Shown one piece after another: positions 10,250-21,572 of a stretch of 64,000 nt of DNA (position 1 is the first letter of the stretch; each line of letters starts with the position of its first letter). Both the position numbers and the translations under genes were made by a program. The notes under the pieces are model-generated. The model made no database searches and was not told where the DNA came from. It saw only the letters and a list, made by a program, of their open reading frames with translations. The stretch comes from Anodontia alba (Eukaryota > Mollusca > Bivalvia > Lucinida > Lucinidae). The stretch lies in assembly GCA_964016985.1 (NCBI GenBank), contig OZ024824.1, forward strand, positions 51,191,587 to 51,255,586, read 5' to 3'.

Positions 10250-12890
10250 AGATTTTTTAACTAAAAACTTAAAAAATCTTCTTGTCAGAAACCACTGGAC
10301 CGATTTCAATAAAATTTTGCAGAAATGTTCCTTTGGTGATCCTCTACCAAGATTGTTCAAGCCATTTGGATTCGTCAAAAAACATGGCCACCAGGGGGTG
10401 GGGCTTATTTTCCCTATATATCTATATAGAAAACTTTAAAAATCTTGTCAGAAACCACTAGACCGATTTCAGTATAATTTTGCAGAAATGTTCCTTTGGT
10501 GATCCTCTACCAAGATTGTTCAAGCCATTTGGATTCATCAAAAAACATGGCCGCCAGGGGGCGGGGCTTATTTTCCCTATATATCTGTATAGAAAACTTT
10601 AAAAATCTTCTTGTCAGAAACCACTAGACCGATTTCAATATAATTTTGCGGAAATGTTTCTTTGGTGATCCTCTACCAAGATTGTTCAAGACATTTGGAT
10701 TCGTCAAAAAACATGGCCGCCAGGGGGCGGGGGCTTATTTTCCCTATATATCTATATAGAAAACTTTAAAAATCTTCTTGTCCGAAACCACTGGACCGAT
10801 TTCAATATAATTTTGCAGAAATGATCCTTTGGTGATCCTCTACCAAGATTGTTCAAGCCATTTGGATTCATCAAAAAACATGGCCGCCAGGGGGCGGGGC
10901 TTATTTTCCCTATATATCTATATAGAAAACTTTAAAAATCTTCTTGTCAGAAACCACTGGACCAATTTCAATATAATTGTGCAGAAATGTTCCTTTGGTG
11001 ATCCTCTACCAAGATTGTTCAAGCCATTTGGATTCATAAAAAAACATGGCCACCCAGGGGGCGGGGCTTATTTTCCCTATATATCTGTATAGATAACTTT
11101 AAAAATCTTCTTGTCAGAAACCAGTGGACCGATTTCAATATACTTTTGTAGAAATGTTCTTTTGGTTATCCTCTACCAAGATTGTTCAAGCCATTTGGAT
11201 TTGTCAAAAAACATGGCCACAAGGGGGGAGGGGGATGGGGGGCTTATTTTCTGTATATATCTATATAGAAATCTTTAAAAATCTTCTTGTCAGAAACCAC
11301 TAGGCCGATTTCAATATTATTTTGCAGAAATGTTCCTTTGGTGATCCTCTACCAAGATTGTTCAAGACATATGGATTCGTCAAAAAACATGGCCGCCAGG
11401 GGGCGGGGCTTATTTTCCCTTTACATCTATATAGAAAACTTTAAAAAATCTTCTTGTCAGAAACCACCAGACCGATTTCAATATAATTTTGCAAAAATGT
11501 TCCTTTGGTGATCCTCTACCAAGATTGTTCAAGCCATTTGGATTCGTAAAAAAACATGGCCGCCAGGGGGCGGGGCTTATTTTCCCTATATAATCTATAT
11601 AGAAAACTTTAAAAATCTTCTTGTCAGAAACCACTAGACCGATTTCAATATAATTTTGCAGAAATGTTCCTTTGGTGATCCTCTACCAAGATTGTTCAAG
11701 CCATTTGGATTCGTCAAAAAACATGGCCGCTAGGGGGCGGGGCTTATTTTCCCTATATATCTATATCATGATCGTCTTGTCAGAAACCACTGGACCGATT
11801 TTGGTATAACATTGCAGGAATGTTTCTTTTGTAACCCTCTACCAAGATTGTTCAAGTCGTCATGATATGTCAAAAAAACGTGGCTACCAGGGTACGGGGC
11901 TTAATTTTCCTATATATCTATATAGAAAACTTTAAAATAAAAATCTTCGTCAGAAACCACTGGACTGATTTCATTATAACTTGGCAGAAATGTTTCCTTG
12001 TTGACCCTCTACCAAGATTGTTCAAGTTATAATGATTCATCAAAAAACCTGGCCGCGGGGCTTATTTTCCTTGTATATCTATAGAGAAAAGTTTTAAAAA
12101 TCTTCTTGTCAGAAACCAATGGACCGATTCAGTATCACTTGGCAGGAATGTTTCTTTGGTGACCCTCAACCAAGATTGTTCAAGCCGTTATGATTTGTCA
12201 AAAAACATGGCTGCTAGGGGGCAGGGCATATTTTCCCTATATATCTATATAGAAAACTTTAAAAATCTTCTCTTAAGAAACTGTTGGATCAAGTTCAATG
12301 TAACTTGGCAGGAATGTTGCTTTGGTGACCTTCTACCAAGATTGTTCACGCCCTCATGATACATCAAAAAACATGGCTGCCAGGGGACGGGGCTTATTTT
12401 TTGTATATATCTGTATAGAAAACTTTAAAATTCTTCATGTCAGAAACCACCTATCTGATTTCATTATTACTTGGCAGGAATGTTGCTTTGGTGACCCTCT
12501 ACCAAGATTGTTCAAGCAATCATGATTCATCAAAAAACATGGCTGCAAGGGGTGGGGATTATTTTCCCTATATAGCTAAATAGAAAACTTTAAAAATCTT
12601 CTTGTCAGAAACCACTGGACCGATTTCAATATAACTTGGCAGGAATGTTCCTATGGTGACCCTCTACCAAGTTTGTTCAAGCAGTCATGATTCGTCAAAA
12701 AACATGGCCATTAGGGGGTGGGGCTTATTTTCCCTATATAGCTATATGAAACATTTTAAAAATCTTTTTGTCAGAAACCACTGGACCGATTTCAATATGG
12801 CAGAATTGTTCCTTTGGTGATCCTCTTTCAAGATTCAGTTCAAGCCATCATGATGCATGAAAAAAAACATGGCCGCTGGGGAGCAGGGCT
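10250..12890 (+). repeat. Tandem array of about 165 bp (core of the 9993 element)
   Basis: About 16 units marked by CTTGTCAGAAACCACTGGAC, GATCCTCTACCAAGATTGTT, ACATGGCCGCCAGGGGGCGG and TTTCCCTATATATCTATATA. The first ten are close to each other; those after 11760 are more diverged. Open frames across it repeat the same peptide and are not genes. Confidence 0.93.
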
Positions 12891-13004
12891 ATAAAATTTA
12901 TACAAAAATCTTAGAACAGTGAATTTGGCTGAAACTTCAACAGTAAGTGTGCATAGCTGTTTGCTCAGGTGAGTGATATAGGACCATCATGGTCCTCTTG
13001 TTTA

Positions 13005-13310
13005 ATTAGGTGAGTGAGTCTGTGCCAGGCTGTTTCAACCAGGTGAGCAAGTCTTTGCAAGGCTGATTCAATCAGGTGAGTGAGCCTGTGGAAGGCTTAT
13101 TCAATCAATTGAGTTATTCTGTGCGAGGCTGTTCCAATCAGGTGAGTGAGTCTTTGCAAGGCTGTTTCAATCAGGTGAGTGAATATGTTCAAGGCTGTTT
13201 CAATCAGGTGAATGAGTCTGCATGTGCAAAGCTGTTTCAGTCAGTTGAGGGAGTCTATGCAATTAGATAAGGAAGTCTGTGCTAGGCTGTTTCAATCAGG
13301 TGAGTAAGTC
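13005..13310. repeat. 33-bp minisatellite, block 5
   Basis: About nine units directly after the 3' end of the 9993 element, in the same register and orientation as block 4. Confidence 0.9.
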
Positions 13311-13610
13311 TTCAAGTCAAGTCGGCCTTGGTCATTCAATGGGATGTGCATCTGACTCATGATCAGGAGATCACAGATTCGATCCCCACCTGGTCCAACA
13401 ACATTCTTTCATTGAGATTGATCATGAAATATTTTCTTTGATCATTTCCTTTGGCTGATTCAAGAAGGGCAGTTGTCAGTTTCTGGTGAAAGAATGTGCC
13501 CAAGTACTGGTTAACCATTAGAGGACTAAGCCTGCCCAGGAAAGGTGTGGTTAGGTAAACTGACCTTCTCAACATGACCTTGGCTGTTTATCTCCAACCC
13601 AATCAACCAA
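13311..13610 (+). mobile_element. tRNA-derived SINE, copy 1
   Basis: The head has a B-box-like GATTCGATCCC near 13375-13387 with a decayed A box (GGTCATTCAATGGG). The body is highly conserved between three copies here: GGGCAGTTGTCAGTTTCTGG, GTGCCCAAGTACTGGTTAAC, ATTAGAGGACTAAGCCTGCC and AGGTAAACTGACCTTCTCAA. No poly-A tail is evident. It sits in the minisatellite. Confidence 0.75.
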
Positions 13611-13820
13611 TCAGTTGTGTGAGTCTATGCAAAGCTGTTTCATTCAGGTGAGTGAGTAAATCAGGTGAGTTCAAGGCTGTTCCAATCAGTTGAGGAATCT
13701 ATGCAAGTCCGTTGCAATCAGGTGTAGGAGTGTGCACAAGGCTTTTTCAGTCAGATGAGTGAGTCTTTGCTAGACTGTTTCAATCAGCTGAGCAAGTCTG
13801 CAAGGCTGTGTCAATCAGTT
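13611..13820. repeat. 33-bp minisatellite, block 6
   Basis: About six irregular units between two SINE copies. Confidence 0.85.
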
Positions 13821-14118
13821 GGCCTCAGTCATTCAGTCTGTCCGACTAGTGTACAAGAGGTCACAGATTTGATTCCCGCTGGGTCTAGCAACATTCTGTC
13901 ATGGAGTTTGATCATAAAATATTTTCTAAGGACATTCTCTTGCTTTTGCTGATTCATAGAAGGGCAGTTGTCAGTTTCTGGTGAAAGAATAGGCCCAAAT
14001 ACTGGTTAGCCATTAGAGGACTAAGCCTGCCCAGGAATGGTGTGGTTAGGTAAACTGACCTTCTCAGCATGACCTTGATAGTGGTCACTGGGCCATTTAA
14101 CTCTATCCCCACCAACCA
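13821..14118 (+). mobile_element. tRNA-derived SINE, copy 2
   Basis: Same family as the copy at 13311, with the same conserved body (GGGCAGTTGTCAGTTTCTGG at about 13961). The B box reads GATTTGATTCCC. It diverges enough in the head to be an independent or old insertion. Confidence 0.75.
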
Positions 14119-15215
14119 GTAAGTTATGTCTTTGCAAAGCTCTGTCCAAGGCTGTTTCAATCAGTTGAGGGAGTCTGTGCAAGGCTGTTGGCTGTTTCAG
14201 TCAGGTGAGTGAGTCTGTGCAAGGCTGTTTCAGTTGGTTGAGTGAGTCTGTGTAAGGCTGTTTCAATCAGGTAAGTGCATCTGTGTAAGGCTGTTTCAAT
14301 CAATTGAGTGATCTGTGCAAGGCTGTTACAATCATGTGAGTGACTCTGTGTAAGGTTGTTTCTATCAGGTGAGTGAGTCTTTGACAAAGCTGTTTCTATC
14401 AGGTGAGTGAGTCTGAGCAAGGCTGTTTCAATCAGGTAAGTGCATCTGTGCACGACTGTATCAGTCAGGTGAGTGCATATGTGTATGGCTGTTTCAATCA
14501 GGTGAGTGAGTCTGTGCAAGGCTGTTTCAATCAGTTGAGTGAATATGTGCAGTTTGAATAAGTTCAGGGAGTCTGTGCGAGGCTGTTTAAATCAGGTGAG
14601 TGAATATATGCACTTTGAATTAGTTGAGGGAGTCTGTGCAAGGCTGTTTCAATTAGGGAAGTGAGTCTGTGCAATGCTGTTCAAATCAGTTGAGTGAGTC
14701 TGTATGAGGCTGTTAGAATCAGATGAGTGACTCTATGCAAGTCTGTTTCAATCATTTGAGTGAATCTGTCCAAGGCTGTTTCAATCAGTTGAGGGAGTCT
14801 GTGCAAGGCTGTTGGCTGTTTCAAACAAGTGAGTAAATCTGTGCAAGCCCGCTTCAATAAGTTGAAAGAGTCTATGCAAGGCTGTTTCAATCAGGTGTGT
14901 GACTCTGTGCAAGTCTGTTTCATTCAGATGATTGAGTTTGTGCAAGACTGTTCAATTGGGTGGTTTATTCTGTTGCAAGGTTGTTTCAGTCAGGTGAGTA
15001 AGGCTGTGCAGGGCTGTTTGAATCAGATGATTGAGTCTGTGCAAGGCTGTTTCAAACAGGTGAGTGAATCTACACAAGGCTATTTCTGTCAGTTAAGTGA
15101 GTCTATGCATGGCTGTTGCAATCTGGTGAGTGAGTCTGTGTAAGGCTGTTTCAATCAGGTGAGTGAGTCTGTGCTAGGATGTTTCAATCAGGTGAGTGAG
15201 TCTGCAAGACTGTTT
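14119..15215. repeat. 33-bp minisatellite, block 7
   Basis: About 33 units, including several without the GTGAGT core. Long open frames on both strands (for example minus 14157-14519, plus 14829-15143) are repeat translations. Confidence 0.92.
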
Positions 15216-15535
15216 TAATCAGTCAGCCATTGTCATTCGGTCAGATGTGCGTCCAGCTCGTAATCAGAAGGTTGCAGGTTCAATCCCTGCCAAGTCAAGC
15301 AACATTCTTTCATGGAGATTGATCATGAAATATTTTCTATGGTCATTCTCTCCCTATGGCTGATTCAAGAAGGGCAGTTGTCAGTTTCTGGTGAAAGAAT
15401 GTGCCCAAGTACTGGTTAATCATTAGAGGAGTAAGCCTGCCCAGGAAAGGTGTGGTGAGGTAAACTGACTTTCTCAACTTGACTTTTATAGTATTGATTG
15501 GGCCGTTTATCTCCAAACTCAACAAAACCAGTCAG
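15216..15535 (+). mobile_element. tRNA-derived SINE, copy 3
   Basis: Best preserved head of the three copies: A-box region GTCATTCGGTCAGATGTGC and B box GGTTCAATCCC (about 15277-15287), then the common body. It ends near the CCAGTCAG where minisatellite resumes. Confidence 0.78.
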
Positions 15536-15597
15536 TTGTGTGAGTCTATGCAAGGCTGTTTCAGTCAGGTGAGTGAGTCTGTGCAAGACTGTTTCAA
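15536..15597. repeat. 33-bp minisatellite, block 8a
   Basis: Two units between SINE copy 3 and the MITE at 15598. Confidence 0.8.
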
Positions 15598-15836
15598 TTG
15601 ACTCCTCTGTCAGAAGGCTATAACCATGCCCATGCGTAAATCCTTAGACAAACAATATCGTGATATCTGTATTTGTCAATGAAATCTGCATTCGTACCTG
15701 TATTTATCAATGAAAAAGTACATAGGTAATATTGTTTGTCTAAGCAATAACATTAACTGTTAACTGGTAAGCTAGTTTGGTTGGTCAGATTTTGGTGTCA
15801 TTTACTGGTCAGGTGATTTCACGGAGGAGTCAATTG
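15598..15836. mobile_element. Small MITE with TTGACTCCTC ends
   Basis: Terminal inverted repeats TTGACTCCTC / GAGGAGTCAA, inside a flanking CAATTG on both sides that may be the target duplication. A second inner inverted pair, TTAGACAAACAATAT / ATATTGTTTGTCTAA (about 15652-15745), gives a nested hairpin. No coding capacity. Confidence 0.7.
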
Positions 15837-16030
15837 GTTGAGTGAGTCTGTGCAAGGATGTTTCATTCGGATGAGTGAGTCTCTGCAAGACTATTTCAAT
15901 CAAAGGAGTTAGTCTGTGCAAGGCTGTTTGAATCAAGTGATTGAGCCTGTGTAAGGCTGATTCATTCAGATGAGTGAGTCTGTGCAAGGCTGTTTCAGTA
16001 GTTGAGTAAATTTCAGCAATGCTGTTTTAA
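15837..16030. repeat. 33-bp minisatellite, block 8b
   Basis: About six units running up to the left end of the DIRS element. The array resumes at 29408. Confidence 0.85.
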
Positions 16031-16170
16031 CTTCATAATACATTAACCTATGGATAATGTGCTATTCTCTTCTATACTTAAACCTTCCACAGAAAGGTCC
16101 CTTGAGGCATACCTGTATGAGTCACATTTCCCGCTGTTTTAATGACGTGTTCAGTTTCTTTTCTATCCAG
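16031..16170 (+). repeat. Left inverted terminal repeat of DIRS copy 1
   Basis: Starts near TTAACTTCATAATACATTAA and reads on through ACCTATGGATAATGTGC, CCTTCCACAG, GGTCCCTTGAGGCATACCTG and TTCCCGCTGTTTT. It is the inverse of 29200-29380, apart from a missing stretch of about 25 bp. Confidence 0.8.
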
Positions 16171-16639
16171 GAATTGTTTGCCAGGCAAAAAAATTCTAAT
16201 TTCATTTTTTTTCTCCTAAATATTTCTTATATTCTGGTATTCTTACATTCCTTTATTATTCCTTTCACAGATGATATGTTCTTTCATTTTTCACTTTTCA
16301 ATCTTGTGTTTTTATTGTTTCGTCGCCAATGTCAAAGTTTTTCGCGACTTTTTATGCCGACCATTACAGGTGATTGTGGTCATCTCTAAGCGTTATAGGA
16401 TAACCACACTAATTCTTTCTTTTTATTGTTGTTCTAGGTATTCTACATGCATGGTGTGTAAGAATTGGACTGTTTCCATATGAGCAGATAAAGAATATTA
16501 TACTGCTCTAGATTAAGATATACTTAGTCGAGGAAGAAGAATGTCAACTCAGAATTTTCTGAGGATATGGGATCACCACCCCACATGACTTTAGTGCCAG
16601 GGGTAGGCCCCATAATGGTGGGGGCTCTATGAATGGGCA

Positions 16640-16990
16640 TATCATTCATAGCATAAGTCCACCAGGCACCAGTCACCAGGCAGCCAACTTCACCAGTCAC
16701 TGGTCACCGGGCACCAGTCACCAGTCACTGGTCACTGAGAATTATACACCAAACACTGGGCACCTGGCACTGAGCACCGGTTAATAAGTACAGACCTTCA
16801 GACACTGGGCACCGATCACCAGTCACCAGGCACTGGCCACCAGGCTCTGGGCAATAGTCCAGTCAGTTGACTCTTTCACTGGTCACCAGTCAGCAGGCAC
16901 CAGTCAGTGGTCATCAAATACTACTTACTGGGCACCAGTCACCAGGCACTGGGTACCAGGCATCAATCGTTAGGCACTGGGTACCAGATG
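16640..16990. repeat. CACCAGTCACTGG-type simple repeat at DIRS 5' region
   Basis: Irregular runs of CACCAGTCACCAGGCA and CACTGGTCACCGGGCA. A related but different GGTCACCGGGCA-rich tract lies at the same position in DIRS copy 2 (35330-35700), so it belongs to the element's 5' region. Confidence 0.75.
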
Positions 16991-17069
16991 GTCAATTATA
17001 CACAGTCTTTGAACTCGGAGCAATCAGTTACTATTGAACCTCTCAGATCCATGAATAATCAGAGACTTA

Positions 17070-18403
17070 CGAGGGATGTTCGAAATGAATTGCTTATTTC
17101 TATCTGGAGACTTCAAATTTCAAGTTAGCCCAAAAGTACTCATTTCATGCCCTCGAAGTACTCCCCGTGGCTAGAAATGCAAAGTTTCAGCCGATGTATC
17201 CACTTCTTGAAGGCGTCACGGTACGCTGATTTGGGCACAGTAATAAGGTACTGATGAATGGCAGATCCAAGTGCCTGCCGGGACTGGTATTTCCGCCCAG
17301 CAAGGAATGCTTTCAATTTCGGAAACAAAAAGAAATCACATGGGGCAAGGTCTGGGGAATACGGGGGGTGAGGCAAAACAGTTACTTTTTCTTTCTTCAA
17401 AAACGCCGTAACTATTGCGGAGGTATGAGCTGGGGCATTGTCATGTAGAAGACGGACATGTTTAAAACAAGTGGCAGGGTGTCGTTTCTGATAATACTTT
17501 TTCAGTTTCTTCAGTACTACGTCTTTGTAGTACTTTCCGGTGATGCTTTTGCCCTTTTTCACTGGCACTTTTATTGCTACTCCTTCACCAGAGAAGAAGA
17601 TTGCATACAAAACCTTCTTTGTACTCAAAGAACGTTTGGCAATTATTGGGCGTTTGCTGTGTTTAGTGGCCCAGATCTTATTGCTAACCTTTCTGACGGG
17701 CTCAAAATAATGGACCCAGGTTTCATCACCTGTGACGACATTGGCAAACTGCTTTTTGTCATATTTTGGAAACATTTGAAGCAGCTTTTTGGCCACTTTA
17801 ACCGGTTGCCTCTTTTGCTCGTCAGTCAACAGATGTGGCACCCATCTAGCAGAAATCTTTCTGACTTTCAAATGCTTCTTCAAAATAAGGTAAACCGTTG
17901 AAAGTGATATGCCTACCTTTCGTGCAATATCACGAACTGTAAATCTGGCATCTCCTTCAATGATTTCCTTTATTTTGGAAACGATTTCTTTACGAGATGC
18001 AGATTTTGGCCTACCTGATTTCGGTGCATTTTTGATGGACTCTACACCAGACTCAAATTTCTTTTTTCACCGCCGAACTGTGTCATAAGACACACAAGAA
18101 GGTCCAAAAGCAGTAGAAATTTCAGTCATCAGCTTCTTCAAAGAACAACCAAGTTTTGAGAGAGCTTTGATGTAAGCCCGTATCTTTTTTGTCGACGCTT
18201 CTACCAACCATTTTTACTGCAGTGGTCAATGACTGCGTGCATTCAAATGGCAAATTTTATGTCTTACACTTAGTCTACATGTACATTTATACACTATTGT
18301 GTAGATATTGAATAGCCCTATACAGGTATGTATTGGTTTTTATCGTGCCCCATGTGGATATCGAGCTAGAGGACAATAAGCAATTCATTTCGAACATCCC
18401 TCG
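17070..18403 (-). mobile_element. mariner transposon (copy M1)
   Basis: Inverted ends CGAGGGATGTTCGAAATGAA... at 17070 and its complement ending at 18403, bounded by TA on each side. The 1334-bp length is typical for mariner. The transposase is on the minus strand. It lies in the first unit of a duplicated DIRS segment; the second unit (about 18571-18795) shows the same site uninterrupted (GACTTATATTGCC). Confidence 0.93.
17140..18211 (-). pseudogene. mariner transposase, two lesions (M1)
   Basis: DD34D transposase: HTH region, then LLTDEQ, TGDETWVHYFEP (first Asp), LHDNAPAHTS (second Asp) and YSPDLAPCDFF (third Asp), with 34 residues between the last two. Against the sister copy at 25679 it lacks 5 bp in the N-terminal helix region (GATACGGG instead of GATGAAATACGGG), which shifts the frame. 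It also has an in-frame TGA after the VSYDTVRR motif, where the family normally has Trp. The largest intact stretch is 247 codons (17140-17883). It cannot give a full protein as it stands. Confidence 0.9.
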
Positions 18404-18570
18404 TATATTGCCTTTGGAGCCAGATTTCAATACTATATCTGACCCAAGTATTGTTATTGAACTTTATATAACTACTTGGTAATCTAATAGATCCACTTCT
18501 CTTAAAAGACTTAGTAGAAGAGATCTACATAAATCCAAACATAGAAGAAGAGGAAATACAGTTCTTCTGA

Positions 18571-18795
18571 ACTCTGAGCAATCAGTTACTATTGAACCTC
18601 TGAGTTCCATGAATAATCAGAGACTTATATTGCCTTTAGAGCCAGATTTCAGTACTATATCTGACCCAAGTATTGTTATCGAACCTTCTATAACTACTTG
18701 GTAATCTAATAGATCCACTTCTCTTAAAAGACTTAGTAGAAGAGATCTACATAAATCCAAACATAGAAGAAGAGGAAATACAGTTCTTCTTCATC
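18571..18795 (+). repeat. Duplicated DIRS segment (empty mariner site)
   Basis: Second copy of a roughly 230-bp unit whose first copy is 17000-17069 plus 18404-18570. Shared landmarks are GAGCAATCAGTTACTATTGA, AGATCCACTTCTCTTAAAAG and ACATAGAAGAAGAGGAAATA. Only the first copy contains M1. Confidence 0.85.
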
Positions 18796-18859
18796 TTCCT
18801 CCTCTTCTTCTTCTTTATCTTCACTTAAAAGAAGTAGGAAGTCAAAGAAATTAAAACAT

Positions 18860-19966
18860 TCACATTAAAAGAGGTAACACTGATTTCCTTCTTCTTCCTC
18901 TAGTGATTCTATTAAAGACTAAGGTCAGTACCAAGATGTAGACATCCCTCTCCTCAGACTATTAATGTTCATACAACATTACAGCCTGATAGGGGTACAA
19001 AGGAATCACAGAATTTACAATCTGATAATTCTGTGCATCAAGATTCAAAGGATTTCTGATCCTTTGATAAACCTATCAATGAAGTCCAGATTACTAATGG
19101 AGGAAATGTGTCGTAGACCTTCGGAAGATCACACTCTCTCCAAACTTCTATCAGGAATTGAACTACTTATGGAGCCTCGTTTAACTCCATTACCAATTCT
19201 CCCTTAATTTAAGCTGATAGAAAATATTACCAAGTATATCCAAAGTAAACTAGACACGAACAAACTTGATCAGGATTGGACTTTCCTCAACAAATTTGTC
19301 AATTGTTGTCTCCTCTTAAATATTATAAAAGTAAATCAGAATATTTTCCGACTCAAAAAATTCCCTTCTAGATCCTGACACTTCCTAAATAGACATTCTA
19401 GCAGGGGCAAATATTCTGTTCCAATTAAGAACATGGAAGTATGGGAAAAAAGAGCCCATAGTTTAGTGGCCATTAATTCCTATGATGATCTATTTTTTTC
19501 TGCACCTTATCAATGTCTGTGCAACAAGAGTCTATGTCCGTCATTGCTTAGTCCAGACAGTTGGAAGTGGTAGCCAGGACTAGCAAACATGCTATAGATA
19601 TGTCGACTATCTTGGCAATGGAATTATTTCAGGCTAGACGCGATGCAGCTATAGCCTCCTCTAAAATTCTTCTTGATCATTTTAGCCATGCAATGAGAAA
19701 TGATCCAATTAAATCATGACTACTCTCTGACAATAAGATGAAGGAAGTGGCGAAATCTAATCTAGAGCCACAACAACATAGGTTTTTGGCCTCTTCAGCC
19801 AATAATCTGACTATACAACCTCAGAATTCAGCCTATACTGCTACAGGTCTTTTTAGAAAACCTAGACAGCCTACAAAAATATCTAGACCTAAACAGAATC
19901 AATCAGATAATGTAAGACAGTTTACCTCCTCTAAACCTGAATGGTATTCCACAAGTTATGAAAACT
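18860..19966 (+). pseudogene. DIRS gag remnant, copy 1
   Basis: Matches the better preserved gag of DIRS copy 2 in the same order. It has the SFDKPINE block near 19060, the EVWEKRAHSLVAINS block at about 19434-19480, and a Gln-rich tail (LEPQQHRFLASSANN, KPRQPTKISRPKQNQ) at 19738-19960. Many stops and frameshifts. The protein would be the structural gag of the retrotransposon. Confidence 0.7.
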
Positions 19967-21510
19967 AACACGTCCACTTCCTATCTTACTACATCCAGAT
20001 ATTCCAGTGGGAGAAAGATTGGTACACTTTGTAGAACAGTGAGGAGAATTAAATCAAAACAAATGGGTCCTCTCTGTCATTCAAGAAGGTTTCAGGATCC
20101 AATTCAATTCCCTTTCTCCTCTATTTACAGTTCCGATAAGTCTGAGTCAATTTTCCTCCCCGTTCTTATGAGAAGAAATAAGAACGGAACTTCTCCATTA
20201 AGGGGTAGTGGAAAGGGTAACAGATCTGGGAATTCATGGTTTTTACTCCCGGCCATGTCTTTTACCCAAGAGAGAACGAAATGTCCGTTAATAGATCTTT
20301 CCATTTTAATATATATAAGAAAACAGCCGTTCAAGACGTAGACAGCCAAGTCAGTGCGTAATTTGATATTGGTCAAAGACTGGGCTGTCTCTATATATCT
20401 AACGGATACTTATATACAATTTCAAAGTCATCTGCAATCAAGGAAGTACCTCCGCTTCGTGTTCCACAATCAGGTCTTATCTTTTGGAATGTCCCTTAAT
20501 TAATGCCAAACTGAAGGACGTAATCACTGCTTATCTGCATTAATGTGCCGTCTCAATTTTCCGTATTTAGACAATTGGTTCATAGAGATTTTATATGTGG
20601 TAAAATAATATCTTTCACTATATATCATCTCCAAATGATGTGAAGTCTAGGATTGATTCCAAATCTAAAATAAGTTAGATTTGAAATCAATTCAGCGATA
20701 TTATATGCAATGCAATACTGACTAGATAGTATTGATACCTATACTTGACAATAATATGTTTTTAACTCTGACGCAAGTTTTGAATTGAACTTTCTTTTCC
20801 TATGGGGAAATTCGGTGCTGCAACAGACTGAATAGTTCTAGATAGACTTTATTCAAACAAGATTTAAATATGTCTGGTTATATACTTCTTGTGGATCATC
20901 AAGTTTCGATCACAAGTATGGTCCGATTTTTTCTGACAGGTGGATAGATTCCAATCACTTAGTTTAAAGAACATACATCCATCCTCTAGTTCCCAATGAA
21001 GTTTAAGGAACATACATCCATTCTCTAGTTCCCAATGAATTCCTTTTTATCGATACCAGTCATTCAACCTAATGAGAAACACAACAGTGGTCTCATATAT
21101 CAACAACAAACAATTAGGTACTCATTCTCCCAATCAAGGCATAGAAGTACGAGAGATCCTCATTTAATACCTGGAACACAACATAAGTCTTGGAATTCTT
21201 CATATTCCAGGGAAATATAATATTGGTGGACTGTCTCTTGAGATTAGACAAACCTCTCAATACAGAATGGTCCTTGTATCAAACAGTAATAAATTCCATT
21301 TTTCAAATGATCACATTTCACAATATGGATTTGTTTGTAATTCGATGCAATCACAAATTCCTATTATATATCTATCCAGTTCCAGACAATCAAGCCTTTG
21401 CAATAGATGCTTTATCCATAAACTGCAATAATCTACATGTTTATAAATTTCCACTAATAGTTATGATATTGTCTATTCTCACTAAATCTGTTAATATAGG
21501 TGCAGAATAG
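19967..21510 (+). pseudogene. DIRS reverse transcriptase / RNase H remnant, copy 1
   Basis: Decayed frames. A pre-RT segment (GRKIGTLCRTV at about 20010) is followed by the RNase H and downstream region: a DNTTV-like stretch near 21080, then VDCLLRLDKPLNTEWSL and DNQAFAIDALSINCNNLHVY at 21226-21440. The same order is seen in DIRS copy 2 (37215-38746). No functional frame remains. Confidence 0.65.
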
Positions 21511-21572
21511 TTATTACAGCTCCTCTTTGGCCTCAACGTCATTGGTTCGCAGAGATGTTATGACTACTAGTA

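Larger units (their letters stand above)
9993..13001 (+). mobile_element. Helentron-like non-autonomous element (family A), complete
   Basis: Both ends are clear. The 5' end is a hairpin, TAGCTCACCTGAGCC / GGCTCAAGGTGAGCTA (9992-10025). The 3' end has TCAGGTGAGTGA, then a perfect hairpin AGGACCATcATGGTCCT, then CTTGTTT (12965-13001). The GCTCACCTGA / TCAGGTGAG pair are subterminal inverted repeats. Removing the element restores a continuous minisatellite unit with no target duplication beyond the T-run, as expected for Helentron-type insertion between Ts. The inside is a GTC-rich stretch and a 165-bp tandem array; no protein is encoded. Confidence 0.75.

Noticed and set aside
10206..11634. 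Short open frames in the 165-bp array as genes
   Set aside because: Every unit gives the same peptide in shifting frames; the array is the non-coding core of a HINE element.
2850..16030. Regularly spaced repeats as a CRISPR array
   Set aside because: The repeats are contiguous with no unique spacers, the genome is eukaryotic, and no cas-like genes are present.
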